Made by a program: the position numbers and the translations under genes
Source of the DNA: Pedosphaera sp.
GTDB lineage: Bacteria; Verrucomicrobiota; Verrucomicrobiia; Limisphaerales; SIAT01
Assembly: GCA_009691645.1 (NCBI GenBank)
Contig: SIAT01000026.1
Location: 1 to 14,898 of the forward strand
Length of the DNA stretch: 14,898 bases
Direction: 5' to 3'
Shown: positions 7,134-13,759 of the stretch, piece by piece
Numbering within the stretch: position 1 is the stretch's first letter
Layout of the letters: every line of letters begins with the position of its first letter
The notes under the pieces: model-generated
Databases searched by the model: none
What the model saw: only the letters and a program-made list of their open reading frames with translations
What the model was told of the DNA's origin: nothing

Positions 7134-8615
7134 ATGAATCTGGCCGACGCGTTCGCTCACTCCGCCTGCAGGAATCCGGACAAAATCGCCCTCTTCTGGG
7201 GCGACGATGAGTTCACCTATGCCCAGTTCCACTCGCGAACGCGCTGGCTCGCGGCGTGGTTGGCGGGTGAATTCAAAGTGCAGCCCGGTGATCGCGTGGG
7301 GTTGTGGCTGAAGAACTGCCCCGAGTTCGTCCCGGCCTACTTCGGTGTGCTGGCGGCCGGTGGCGTGGTGGTGCCGATCAATAATTTCCTGAAACCTGAC
7401 GAGGTGGGCTACATCCTAAACGACGCGGGCGTGGACGTGCTCATCACCGACGCGACAATGGCCGAGGCGTTGCCGAAACTCACCGCGTTGCGCGCCAATC
7501 TTCGCGTGATACAGGTCGAAGAATTCGCCCAGGCAACGACGGATGCGTCGGGCTTTGTCTCGCCCGCGCGCGGCTCCGGCGATTTGGCCGTCCTGATTTA
7601 CACCTCGGGCACCACCGGCCGGCCGAAAGGCGCAATGCTTTCGCACGGCAACCTCCTGCACAACGTCGCGAGCTGCCGCGTGGCGCTGAACGCGACCGAT
7701 TTGGATCGCTTCGTCGTACTCCTGCCGATGTTCCACAGCTTCATGATGACGGTGGGCGTCCTGCTGCCGCTCCTGACCAGTTGCGCGATGGTGCTGGTGC
7801 GTTCGCTGCATCCGCCCAAGAACATCGTCGCCGAAATCCTGCGACGCCGCGCGACAATCCTGCCGGCGGTGCCGCAATTCTTCCGCGCGCTGGCGAACGT
7901 GGAAGCCGGCCCAGACTTCCCGTTGCGCCTCTGCATCAGCGGTGGCGCGCCGTTGCCAGTGGAAATCCTCCGCGAGTTCAATGCCCGGATGCCCATCCCG
8001 CTCATCGAAGGCTACGGCCTCAGTGAAGCCAGCCCCGTGGTTTCGCTGAATCCACTCGCGGGCCCGCAGAAGGCCGGCTCCATCGGCGTGCCGATCTCCG
8101 GCGTCGAGGTGAATGTACAAGACGACACCGGCCGTCACCTTGCCCCCGGCGAGACCGGCGAGATCTGCGTGCGCGGCGGCAACGTGATGCTTGCCTACTG
8201 GAATCAACCCGAGGAAACCGCCAAGACACTCGTCAACGGCTGGCTGCGCACGGGCGACATCGGCCATCGCGACACCGATGGCTACTTCTTCATCACCGAC
8301 CGCAAGAAAGACATGCTTCTGGTGAACGGCATCAACGTCTATCCGCGCGAGATTGAGGAGATCCTCTACCAATTCCCCGGCGTGAAAGAGGCCGCCGTTA
8401 TCGGCATGCCCGATGCGCGGCGTGGCGAACAACCGATGGCCTTTGTCGCGGCAACCGAAGGCGCAACCATCGATGAGAAGGCGCTGCTCGGGTTCGTCCG
8501 CGAGCGTTTGGCAGACTACAAGGTGCCGCGCCACGTCCGCATCCTCACCACCTTGCCCCGCAACGCCACCGGCAAGATCCTCAAGACCGAGTTGCGCAAA
8601 CTGGCAGCGGAATAA
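7134..8615 (+). CDS. Class I adenylate-forming acyl-CoA synthetase (long-chain fatty-acid--CoA ligase-like)
   Basis: Activates a carboxylic acid to acyl-AMP and then acyl-CoA. I chose the ATG at 7134 (493 aa) because MNLADAFAHSACRNPDKIALFWGDDEFTYAQF is the usual opening; an in-frame ATG at 7026 would add 36 residues with no family likeness. The core motifs are complete: P-loop-like A3 YTSGTTGRPKGAMLSHGN from residue 156, A4 MFHSF, A5 GYGLSEASP from 293, A7 GWLRTGDIG, hinge A8 DRKKDMLLVNGINVYPREIEE from Asp389, and catalytic Lys481 in NATGKILKTELR. At about 490 residues it is a compact FadD/CaiC-like member rather than a 560-aa E. coli-type FadD. The chain length and substrate cannot be read from motifs. 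It stands alone between rnd (divergent) and the NagB-like gene (convergent, 35 bp), where I see no good terminator. Confidence 0.88.
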   Translation: MNLADAFAHSACRNPDKIALFWGDDEFTYAQFHSRTRWLAAWLAGEFKVQPGDRVGLWLKNCPEFVPAYFGVLAAGGVVVPINNFLKPDEVGYILNDAGVDVLITDATMAEALPKLTALRANLRVIQVEEFAQATTDASGFVSPARGSGDLAVLIYTSGTTGRPKGAMLSHGNLLHNVASCRVALNATDLDRFVVLLPMFHSFMMTVGVLLPLLTSCAMVLVRSLHPPKNIVAEILRRRATILPAVPQFFRALANVEAGPDFPLRLCISGGAPLPVEILREFNARMPIPLIEGYGLSEASPVVSLNPLAGPQKAGSIGVPISGVEVNVQDDTGRHLAPGETGEICVRGGNVMLAYWNQPEETAKTLVNGWLRTGDIGHRDTDGYFFITDRKKDMLLVNGINVYPREIEEILYQFPGVKEAAVIGMPDARRGEQPMAFVAATEGATIDEKALLGFVRERLADYKVPRHVRILTTLPRNATGKILKTELRKLAAE

Positions 8616-8650
8616 TCGGCCTTTCCCGTTAACCCGGACACCGCGTCAAC

Positions 8651-9580
8651 TCAGTGCATCTCCACTGCGCAGGTGCCGATGCCCTTCCGGTAGTAGTTGA
8701 ACTGGACGTTCGGGTGATCGGCTAGGAGCGACATCGGCACCGCGCTATCCATGATGCGATGGGCGATCATGAAGGCCGTCAACCGTTGGCCGAACGGGTT
8801 GTCGTGATTCCCCGCGTGCCAGATTGAGACCTTCTCCGCCTGCCACGTCTCCACCGGCCCGACGGTGATTGCCTGCGTCGGCACGAGCGTCACATTCCCG
8901 CCGCCGCTCGTGCGCGCGTTCTGCGCGATCGTCACCGGGTGCAGGTCCACCACACGCGTCGCCAGCTTCCGGTACTCGGTCGGCGTGGGCGGCGCGTCCT
9001 TGTGCTTGCCCTTCCTCGGCAAGGGATCGTTGAAAGCCCAATGTTTGATGTCCCCCTGCCCACCCTGCATCACCACGCAGCGGGCATCGGACCAACTCGC
9101 TCGGTAAACGCGCGTGTCGGCCTTGGGGAAGTGCAGATTCGCATCCGGCATCACGAGCTTCCGATCAATCCGGTTGAAACAAAGCTCCCGGTCGCAACGC
9201 TCGAAGGAAAGCGGATGCGTCACCGGCACCTCCTTGCCATCAATCGACCATTCGTCCATGCCCCAGAAGTGCGCGTGGTGCAGCTTGAGTCCCATCTCAT
9301 TCACCATCCGCGCCACGAGCGGCAGTTGCTCCGTCGGGCCGATCGGCCCGCAGATGCCTGCGGGCTTATCCGGCGTCGCCTGTTTCCAAGCGTGGATGTA
9401 TTCAAGCGCCTCGGCGCAATAGAACTCCTCCAACGTCTCGTAGAAGGCCACCTTGAAGCCCGGCCGCGTGAGCTTGAACAACTTCTCCGGCGTGAGCTTG
9501 GCGGCCGCCTCGATGATCTCCCGGTCGAGCGTGGTGTAATCCCACCAGTCGGGGGCGAGCGGACTGAGTTTGCGTGGCAT
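8651..9580 (-). CDS. Divergent glucosamine-6-phosphate deaminase-like (NagB-like) protein
   Basis: Belongs by motif to the NagB/RpiA/6-phosphogluconolactonase fold, which in NagB converts glucosamine-6-phosphate to fructose-6-phosphate and ammonia. The start is the ATG at 9580 (309 aa); a GTG at 9610 would add 10 residues. Matches to NagB in order: phosphate-loop-like CGPIGPTEQ at 77-85 in place of PTGGTP, MDEW at 108-111 (general-base Asp109), THPLSFERCDRELCFNRID like NagB's HPESYYSFMH segment, and GGQGDIKHWAFNDP at 173-186 with His180. The family then shows TIAQNARTSGGG and VPTQAITVGPVETW. NagB's second catalytic Asp (E. coli 141) is Ile178 here with an Asp one position earlier, and NagB Glu148 is Asp185. 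At about 45 residues longer than E. coli NagB, it is a distinct subfamily. It is the last gene of a three-gene operon, 51 bp after the deacetylase. The exact substrate is unknown. Confidence 0.8.
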   Translation of the reverse strand: MPRKLSPLAPDWWDYTTLDREIIEAAAKLTPEKLFKLTRPGFKVAFYETLEEFYCAEALEYIHAWKQATPDKPAGICGPIGPTEQLPLVARMVNEMGLKLHHAHFWGMDEWSIDGKEVPVTHPLSFERCDRELCFNRIDRKLVMPDANLHFPKADTRVYRASWSDARCVVMQGGQGDIKHWAFNDPLPRKGKHKDAPPTPTEYRKLATRVVDLHPVTIAQNARTSGGGNVTLVPTQAITVGPVETWQAEKVSIWHAGNHDNPFGQRLTAFMIAHRIMDSAVPMSLLADHPNVQFNYYRKGIGTCAVEMH

Positions 9581-9631
9581 GATTCGTTTCTTGGTTGAGG
9601 TTGATGGCACTGCGCGAAATCGGAAACACTC

Positions 9632-10429
9632 TCAGCGACCTTCTTTCAACTCGGCCTCGTACTTCCTGTTCTTGAGATGATCCTTCCCCAAGGCTGCGGC
9701 CAATAGATCAGAATCCGTCACTGAAAAACCGAGATGCAGATGCCGCCGCCAACCCTCGGCGTGCGTGAACTTCCCGGAAAGCCGGCCCAACTCACGCGAC
9801 ATCTCCTCCATCGCCGCCAAGTAGGAGTTCATCCCCTGACTCGCATCCAGCCACCCCTGCTGGCTCTTGTGGCACGCGAGCGCGGCGAGCTTGGCCGTGT
9901 GGACGGCCGCCGTGTTCACGAATGTCTCCGGCGAGATTGCACGCCTCAGACCATCTCGCAAACCATGCGGCATCGCGTGGTACACCGTCACGTCGTGTCC
10001 GAAAGGAGCGCGCGGCGGCGTGGTGCGGAAGTTCCGCATCCCATGCGCGAAAGCCGCCGTCACCGCCAACCGGCAGGTGTTCATGTGATCCTCCATGTAA
10101 TCCTGCGGAGAATGAGTGAGGACAATGGAAGGCTTCACCGCGCGCACCACCGCCGCCACGCGTCGCACTGTCGGCACCGTGTAGAGAATCTCCAAATCAT
10201 CGGCGATCGGCGGATGCCACCGCGCGCCCAAGACACGGGCCGCCGCCTGCGCCTCGAGCCGCCGCACCGCACGCGTACGGGCCGGACTCATCTCCATGCT
10301 CCCGCAGTTGCCCGTGGAAAGATTGAAACAATGAATCCCCCACCCGCGCTGCTTCAACAACAGCAACGTGCCCGCCATGCCGAACTCGATGTCATCCGGA
10401 TGCGCGGCGATGGCGAGGGCAATTTTCAT
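9632..10429 (-). CDS. PIG-L / LmbE family N-deacetylase
   Basis: Zinc-dependent deacetylase of the family that removes acetyl groups from GlcNAc-containing substrates (for example GlcNAc-PI in eukaryotes, GlcNAc-Ins in mycothiol synthesis, GlcNAc-malate in bacillithiol synthesis). The diagnostic metal site is present: AHPDD at residues 9-13 (His10, Asp13) and the later HSPQDYMEDH at 106-115 with His115. LLLLKQRGWGIHCFNLSTGNCGS is the usual second strand. I prefer the ATG at 10429 (265 aa, MKIALAIAAHPDD) with GGTGG 5 nt upstream; a GTG at 10438 would add three residues. There is no signal peptide, so it acts in the cytoplasm. It sits between Gfo/Idh (78 bp upstream) and the NagB-like gene (51 bp downstream), which suggests it deacetylates an intermediate so that the last enzyme can deaminate or isomerise it. 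BshB-type thiol synthesis is less likely: no BshA or BshC is nearby. Confidence 0.9.
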   Translation of the reverse strand: MKIALAIAAHPDDIEFGMAGTLLLLKQRGWGIHCFNLSTGNCGSMEMSPARTRAVRRLEAQAAARVLGARWHPPIADDLEILYTVPTVRRVAAVVRAVKPSIVLTHSPQDYMEDHMNTCRLAVTAAFAHGMRNFRTTPPRAPFGHDVTVYHAMPHGLRDGLRRAISPETFVNTAAVHTAKLAALACHKSQQGWLDASQGMNSYLAAMEEMSRELGRLSGKFTHAEGWRRHLHLGFSVTDSDLLAAALGKDHLKNRKYEAELKEGR

Positions 10430-10479
10430 TTCAGCCACCGATGGAACGTTGAGGGAACGAAATTCATCGAACGGAACTG

Positions 10480-10493
10480 GGATTGTTCAATCC
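10480..10493. repeat. 14-bp near-palindrome between Gfo/Idh and PIG-L genes
   Basis: GGATTG and CAATCC (10480-10485, 10488-10493) are perfect inverted arms around TT. It lies in the 78-bp gap about 50 bp before the deacetylase start. It could be a small operator or a processing hairpin; the 2-nt spacer argues for a DNA site rather than an RNA hairpin. Confidence 0.5.
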
Positions 10494-10507
10494 GCATTCA
10501 TCCGTGG

Positions 10508-11530
10508 CTACAGTTTCACCGGCTTGCCGGTGGCGGCGGATTTGTCGGCGGCGAAGAGGATCTCGTGCGTCCGCGCGGCAGCGGAAAGGTTTGTCAGCGG
10601 CATCTCTTTTCCCTGTTCCAAGGCGCGGAAGAAGGCGTCGAACTGCGTCTGGTAGGGGTGGTCGCTCACGTCGCCGGAATCCAGCATCTTCATGGAGAGC
10701 TCGCTCCAGTGGGCTTTGTTGGTGCCGAGCTTCTGGGAATGAAACTTGTTGTCGAGGAGGCTCCCCTCACTGCCGACGAGGTGGGTGTGGAAATAGTAGG
10801 GCTGAAAGCAATCCACGACGGCGGCGCATTTGCCAACGGCGCCGTTGCGGAACTTCAGGAGTGTGACGCTGGTGGTGGTGTATTCGTAGGCGGCGAAAGT
10901 TTTGCTGCGGGACTTCGTGTCGTAGCTGGTCACTTCGGTCACGTCGTCGCCCATGCAGAGCAGCAAGGCGTCGAGGGCGTGGCAACCGGCGGTGAGCAGG
11001 GCGCTGCCGCCGTCTTTCTTGAACGTGTTCCAGCGGAACTGGCCGTACCAAGGCCCGATACCGTGGTAATAGTCCACCTCGCCGTAGTGGATTTGTCCGA
11101 GAAGGCCCTGATCAATGACAGCTTTCGTCGCGAGGAACTGGCTGGAGTAACGGCATTCGAAACAGACGCAGGTCTTGACGCCGGCCTTCCTCACGGCGAC
11201 CTGCATGGCGGCGAGATCCCGTGGATTCATGGCCAGCGGTTTCTCGATGATGATCTGTTTGCCGGCTTTGGCGGCGGCGATGACATGCTGAGCGTGCAGG
11301 CTCGGCATAGAACAGATGGAGACGACATCAATAGACTTGTCCGCGAGCATCGCGTCGAGGTCGGTGTAGGAAGCGATGCGGCCGCCGTGCTTGGCGCTAA
11401 GCTCGGCGGGGTCCTGCGGGCGCGAGGAATAGACGGCGGTGACCTGAGCGCGGCCGGTGGCGTTGATGGCGGCGATGTGGGCGGTGGCAACCCAGCCGTA
11501 ACCGATGATGCCGACGTTGAGTTTCTTCAT
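10508..11530 (-). CDS. Gfo/Idh/MocA family oxidoreductase
   Basis: NAD(P)-dependent sugar or cyclitol dehydrogenase family. The ATG at 11530 (340 aa) is right: it begins with the Rossmann strand MKKLNVGIIGYGWVATAHIAA and has a GGAG ribosome site 5 nt upstream; the same frame is open further upstream but runs into the MFS gene on the other strand. Residues 1-115 bind the nucleotide, with EKP at 95-97 as the family's cofactor and catalytic Lys96. Residues 120-330 form the alpha/beta substrate domain, with the GGSALLTAGCHALD motif placing catalytic His183. There is no twin-arginine or other signal, unlike many secreted Gfo/Idh proteins of Planctomycetota and Verrucomicrobiota, so it is cytoplasmic. 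First gene of the operon with PIG-L and NagB-like, divergent from the MFS transporter. The substrate is not readable; many relatives oxidise inositols, glucosides or hexosamine derivatives. Confidence 0.92.
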   Translation of the reverse strand: MKKLNVGIIGYGWVATAHIAAINATGRAQVTAVYSSRPQDPAELSAKHGGRIASYTDLDAMLADKSIDVVSICSMPSLHAQHVIAAAKAGKQIIIEKPLAMNPRDLAAMQVAVRKAGVKTCVCFECRYSSQFLATKAVIDQGLLGQIHYGEVDYYHGIGPWYGQFRWNTFKKDGGSALLTAGCHALDALLLCMGDDVTEVTSYDTKSRSKTFAAYEYTTTSVTLLKFRNGAVGKCAAVVDCFQPYYFHTHLVGSEGSLLDNKFHSQKLGTNKAHWSELSMKMLDSGDVSDHPYQTQFDAFFRALEQGKEMPLTNLSAAARTHEILFAADKSAATGKPVKL

Positions 11531-11534
11531 AGAG

Positions 11535-11564
11535 TCTCCGTGTGCTGTGCGTGAGTCGCGGAGA
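11535..11564. repeat. Split inverted repeat covering the Gfo/Idh ribosome site
   Basis: TCTCCG (11535-11540) and CGGAGA (11559-11564) are perfect inverted 6-mers separated by 18 bp. Read on the minus strand, the arm nearest the gene contains the GGAG ribosome site of the Gfo/Idh gene, so pairing in the mRNA would mask it. As DNA, the arms are 24 bp apart centre to centre and could be half-sites of a dimeric regulator. Confidence 0.6.
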
Positions 11565-11592
11565 TGGCAACGGTTTTCCACCAGCTTGTCAA
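11564..11592 (-). promoter_or_regulatory. Candidate promoter of the Gfo/Idh-PIG-L-NagB-like operon
   Basis: On the minus strand a perfect TTGACA (11592-11587) is followed after 17 bp by TGCCAT (11569-11564), a weak -10 matching 3 of 6 positions. Spacing is ideal and it lies about 35-60 bp before the Gfo/Idh ATG. The poor -10 would fit an activator-dependent promoter. Confidence 0.35.
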
Positions 11593-11656
11593 AACCAAAG
11601 CAACACGTGCGCGGCTTGACGCCCGTACGCTTTGCGGACAGGCTCCGCACGAAATG

Positions 11657-11682
11657 CGCACAGGCCCGACCCGCACAGGCCC
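11657..11682 (+). repeat. Two 11-bp direct repeats (CGCACAGGCCC) upstream of the MFS gene
   Basis: Identical 11-mers occupy 11657-11667 and 11672-11682, 15 bp apart start to start. A partial copy (ACAGGCTC) lies at 11638-11645. The repeats sit 30-55 bp before the MFS ATG, where an activator or repressor array would be expected. Confidence 0.7.
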
Positions 11683-11711
11683 AATCAACTGAACCGCGAT
11701 CTGTTTTGTCC

Positions 11712-13115
11712 ATGAGCAGTACCACGACAAACAATCCGGAAGCCGCCGCTGCGAAACCGGAAGCCAGTACGCTCAAGGAACTCTCGCCCCAGCAGTGGAA
11801 GTCGGGCATCGCCGCGTGGCTTGGCTGGCTCTTCGACGGATTGGACATGCATCTCTACGGGTTGGTGGCCTCGACGTTCGTCGCGTCGCTGCTCATCGGC
11901 CAAGGTTTGATCCCGACCGACGCGACACCCGCACACGACTTGGTGAAGGAGAAGAGTGGCTACATTCAGGCCGCCTTCCTCGTTGGTTGGGCGCTGGGCG
12001 GCGCGTTCTTCGGCCGGCTCGGAGATGTCCTCGGGCGCAGCCGTTCGCTCGCGCTGACCATCCTGACTTACGCCGCGTTCACCGGCCTCTCATTCTATGC
12101 GCAGACGTGGGAGCAGTTGCTCGTCTTCCGTTTCCTCGCCGCGCTGGGCATCGGTGGCGAGTGGGCTGTCGGCTCCGCGCTGCTCTCCGAAACGTGGCCG
12201 AAGAAATGGCGGCCGTGGATCGCCGCCGTGCTGCAAACCGGCGTGAACATCGGCGTGCTGCTCGCCTGCCTGACGACTTACGCCATGTCGGATCTGCCGC
12301 CGAAATACGTCTTCCTCGTCGGCATCGTCCCGGCCCTGCTGGTCTTCTGGATCCGCCGCAACGTCCCCGAGCCGGAGGTCTGGCACGCGGCCAAAGCGAA
12401 CGCCAAAGGGCAGCAGCCGGGCATCATGGACCTCTTCCGTGGCGAGGTGCGGCGCACCACCTTGCTGACCATCATCGTCTGCGCCTGCGGATTGACGGCA
12501 TGGTGGGCCTTTATGTTCTGGCACGCGCAACATCTCCGGAACATGCCAGAGCTGGAGCTGTCGGCGAAAGCTGAGTTCGCGAAAGCGGTCACGGCGGTGG
12601 ATTCCGCCAAGTGGGTAATGAGCTACAAGCAGAAGATCGTGAGTCTGGCTTTCTTCCTGATCATCTGCTCGAGCATCGCGGGCAACTTCGCGGCGGCGTG
12701 GATGGCGCGGTTGTTCGGCTATCGCCGCTCCATCGCACTGTGTTACCTCGGCTTTTTTCTCACGATGGGCGCGACCTTCATCCAGCCGCGCGGCTGGGAA
12801 TCGCTGGTGTATGTGTGGTTCCCGGCGGTCGGTTTCTTCTCCGGCGTCTTCGGCCTCTTCACGATGTATCTGCCGCCGCTTTTCCCTGTGTTGCTCCGAA
12901 CCACCGGCGCGGGCTTCTGCTATAACATCGGCCGCATCGCGTCGGCGGCGGGCGTGGTGTTCGCGGCGACGCTGGCCAGCGGCGGTGACTTCAAACCGAC
13001 GCTCCTCTTCGCCGCGTGCCTGTTCGTTCCCGCGATCTTCGTCGCGCTCATTCTCCCGGAGCCGAAAGACGGCGGCGGGAACGCCACGGAAACGAAACTT
13101 TCCGCCCTCGAGTGA
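11712..13115 (+). CDS. MFS transporter, sugar/organic-acid:H+ symporter type
   Basis: Inner-membrane permease of the major facilitator superfamily. I chose the ATG at 11712 (467 aa); in-frame starts further left would overlap the Gfo/Idh gene. After a 30-residue hydrophilic N-terminus, TM1 carries WLFDGLDMHLYGLV (Asp42, Asp45), reminiscent of the AAHS/SHS groups that carry aromatic acids, sialate or lactate. The family signature between TM2 and TM3 is GRLGDVLGRSR at 101-111, and TM4-5 has RFLAALGIGGEWAVGSALLSETWP from 140. About 12 hydrophobic segments are visible. Residues about 276-300 form an unusual charged stretch after TM7 (ELSAKAEFAKAVTAVDSAKW). It is divergent from the Gfo/Idh operon and heads its own operon, so it probably imports that pathway's substrate; the substrate itself is unknown. 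Confidence 0.88.
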   Translation: MSSTTTNNPEAAAAKPEASTLKELSPQQWKSGIAAWLGWLFDGLDMHLYGLVASTFVASLLIGQGLIPTDATPAHDLVKEKSGYIQAAFLVGWALGGAFFGRLGDVLGRSRSLALTILTYAAFTGLSFYAQTWEQLLVFRFLAALGIGGEWAVGSALLSETWPKKWRPWIAAVLQTGVNIGVLLACLTTYAMSDLPPKYVFLVGIVPALLVFWIRRNVPEPEVWHAAKANAKGQQPGIMDLFRGEVRRTTLLTIIVCACGLTAWWAFMFWHAQHLRNMPELELSAKAEFAKAVTAVDSAKWVMSYKQKIVSLAFFLIICSSIAGNFAAAWMARLFGYRRSIALCYLGFFLTMGATFIQPRGWESLVYVWFPAVGFFSGVFGLFTMYLPPLFPVLLRTTGAGFCYNIGRIASAAGVVFAATLASGGDFKPTLLFAACLFVPAIFVALILPEPKDGGGNATETKLSALE

Positions 13116-13750
13116 TGCCGTTGGATCAACGGTTGCTAATCTTCGTCAAAGCCCCGCGTCCCGGCACGGTGAAGACCCGTCTCGCCACTGATCTCGGCCC
13201 GGAAGCCGCCTGCGCCGCTTATCGCGAATTGGCGAAACAACTCTTCACCAATCTGAGCGGTGCCTTGGTGGACGTGGATTTGCACTTCTCGCCTGCCGAC
13301 GCGGCGGAAGAGATCCGGCCGTGGCTGCGCGAAGGTTGGACGCTCCGGCCGCAGAGTGAAGGCGACCTCGGCGCGCGCATGAACGCGGCATTTGTCGCCG
13401 CCTTCGCGGACGGGGTTTCCCGCGTCATCCTCATCGGCTCCGATTGCCCAGACGTGATGGCCGATGACATCCGCACCGCGTGGGATTCGCTGGAGAAACA
13501 TGACCTCGTGCTCGGCCCCGCGCGCGATGGCGGCTACTGGTTGATCGGATTGACCCAATCGCAACCGGTTCTTTTCGAGAACATCCCGTGGAGCACGGCG
13601 TGTGTCTTCGAGGAGACAGTGCGTCGAGCGGAATCAGCGCGGCTGCGAGTCCATCGCCTGCGCGAACTGGAGGACGTGGACACGGCGGCCGATTGGCGAC
13701 GTTTCGAGGCGCGACGCAATTCCCTTGAAGCGGCGGCGGCGGGTTGTTAG
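13115..13750 (+). CDS. TIGR04282/DUF2064 (COG3222) glycosyltransferase-like nucleotidyltransferase
   Basis: A 211-aa single-domain protein with the GT-A-like fold of the family called rSAM/selenodomain-associated transferase 1. Landmarks are FVKAPRPGTVKTRLA at residues 10-24 (nucleotide-binding), GDLGARM, IGSDCPD around Asp110 (metal-binding), and LGPARDGGYWLIGL around Asp138. The ATG overlaps the MFS stop codon by one base (TGATG), so the two genes are translationally coupled. No radical-SAM or selenodomain gene, the usual partners of the family, lies in the window. The biochemical role of the family is not established as far as I know; a sugar-phosphate or nucleotide-sugar reaction is a plausible guess from the fold and from the neighbours. 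Confidence 0.85.
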   Translation: MPLDQRLLIFVKAPRPGTVKTRLATDLGPEAACAAYRELAKQLFTNLSGALVDVDLHFSPADAAEEIRPWLREGWTLRPQSEGDLGARMNAAFVAAFADGVSRVILIGSDCPDVMADDIRTAWDSLEKHDLVLGPARDGGYWLIGLTQSQPVLFENIPWSTACVFEETVRRAESARLRVHRLRELEDVDTAADWRRFEARRNSLEAAAAGC

Positions 13751-13759
13751 CAAGCCGCC

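Larger units (their letters stand above)
11531..11711. promoter_or_regulatory. Divergent control region between Gfo/Idh operon and MFS operon
   Basis: This 181-bp gap is the longest non-coding stretch in the window and must carry the start signals for both sugar operons. It contains a minus-strand TTGACA, an inverted repeat near the Gfo/Idh start, a 5-bp hairpin GCGGA/TCCGC at 11634-11648, and two copies of an 11-bp direct repeat before the MFS gene. On the plus strand TTGACG at 11616-11621 could be a -35, but no credible -10 follows. No regulator gene is adjacent. Confidence 0.7.

Noticed and set aside
9581..9610. GTG at 9610 as the start of the NagB-like gene
   Set aside because: The 10 additional residues (MPSTSTKKRI) look unlike the family opening, and the ATG at 9580 begins directly with the conserved-looking LSPLAPDWWDYTTLD segment; not decisive.
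9632..10438. Bacillithiol or mycothiol synthesis role for the PIG-L protein
   Set aside because: No glycosyltransferase or cysteine ligase of those pathways lies nearby, and its neighbours are sugar-metabolism genes.
9734..11554. A 606-codon plus-strand open frame opposite the PIG-L and Gfo/Idh genes
   Set aside because: It lies antisense to two genes with intact catalytic motifs, shows no known domain, and has the composition expected of a GC-driven shadow frame.
11616..11644. Plus-strand promoter for the MFS gene from TTGACG
   Set aside because: The hexamer at the right spacing (CAGGCT) hardly matches a -10 box, so I list only the -35-like hexamer within the control region.
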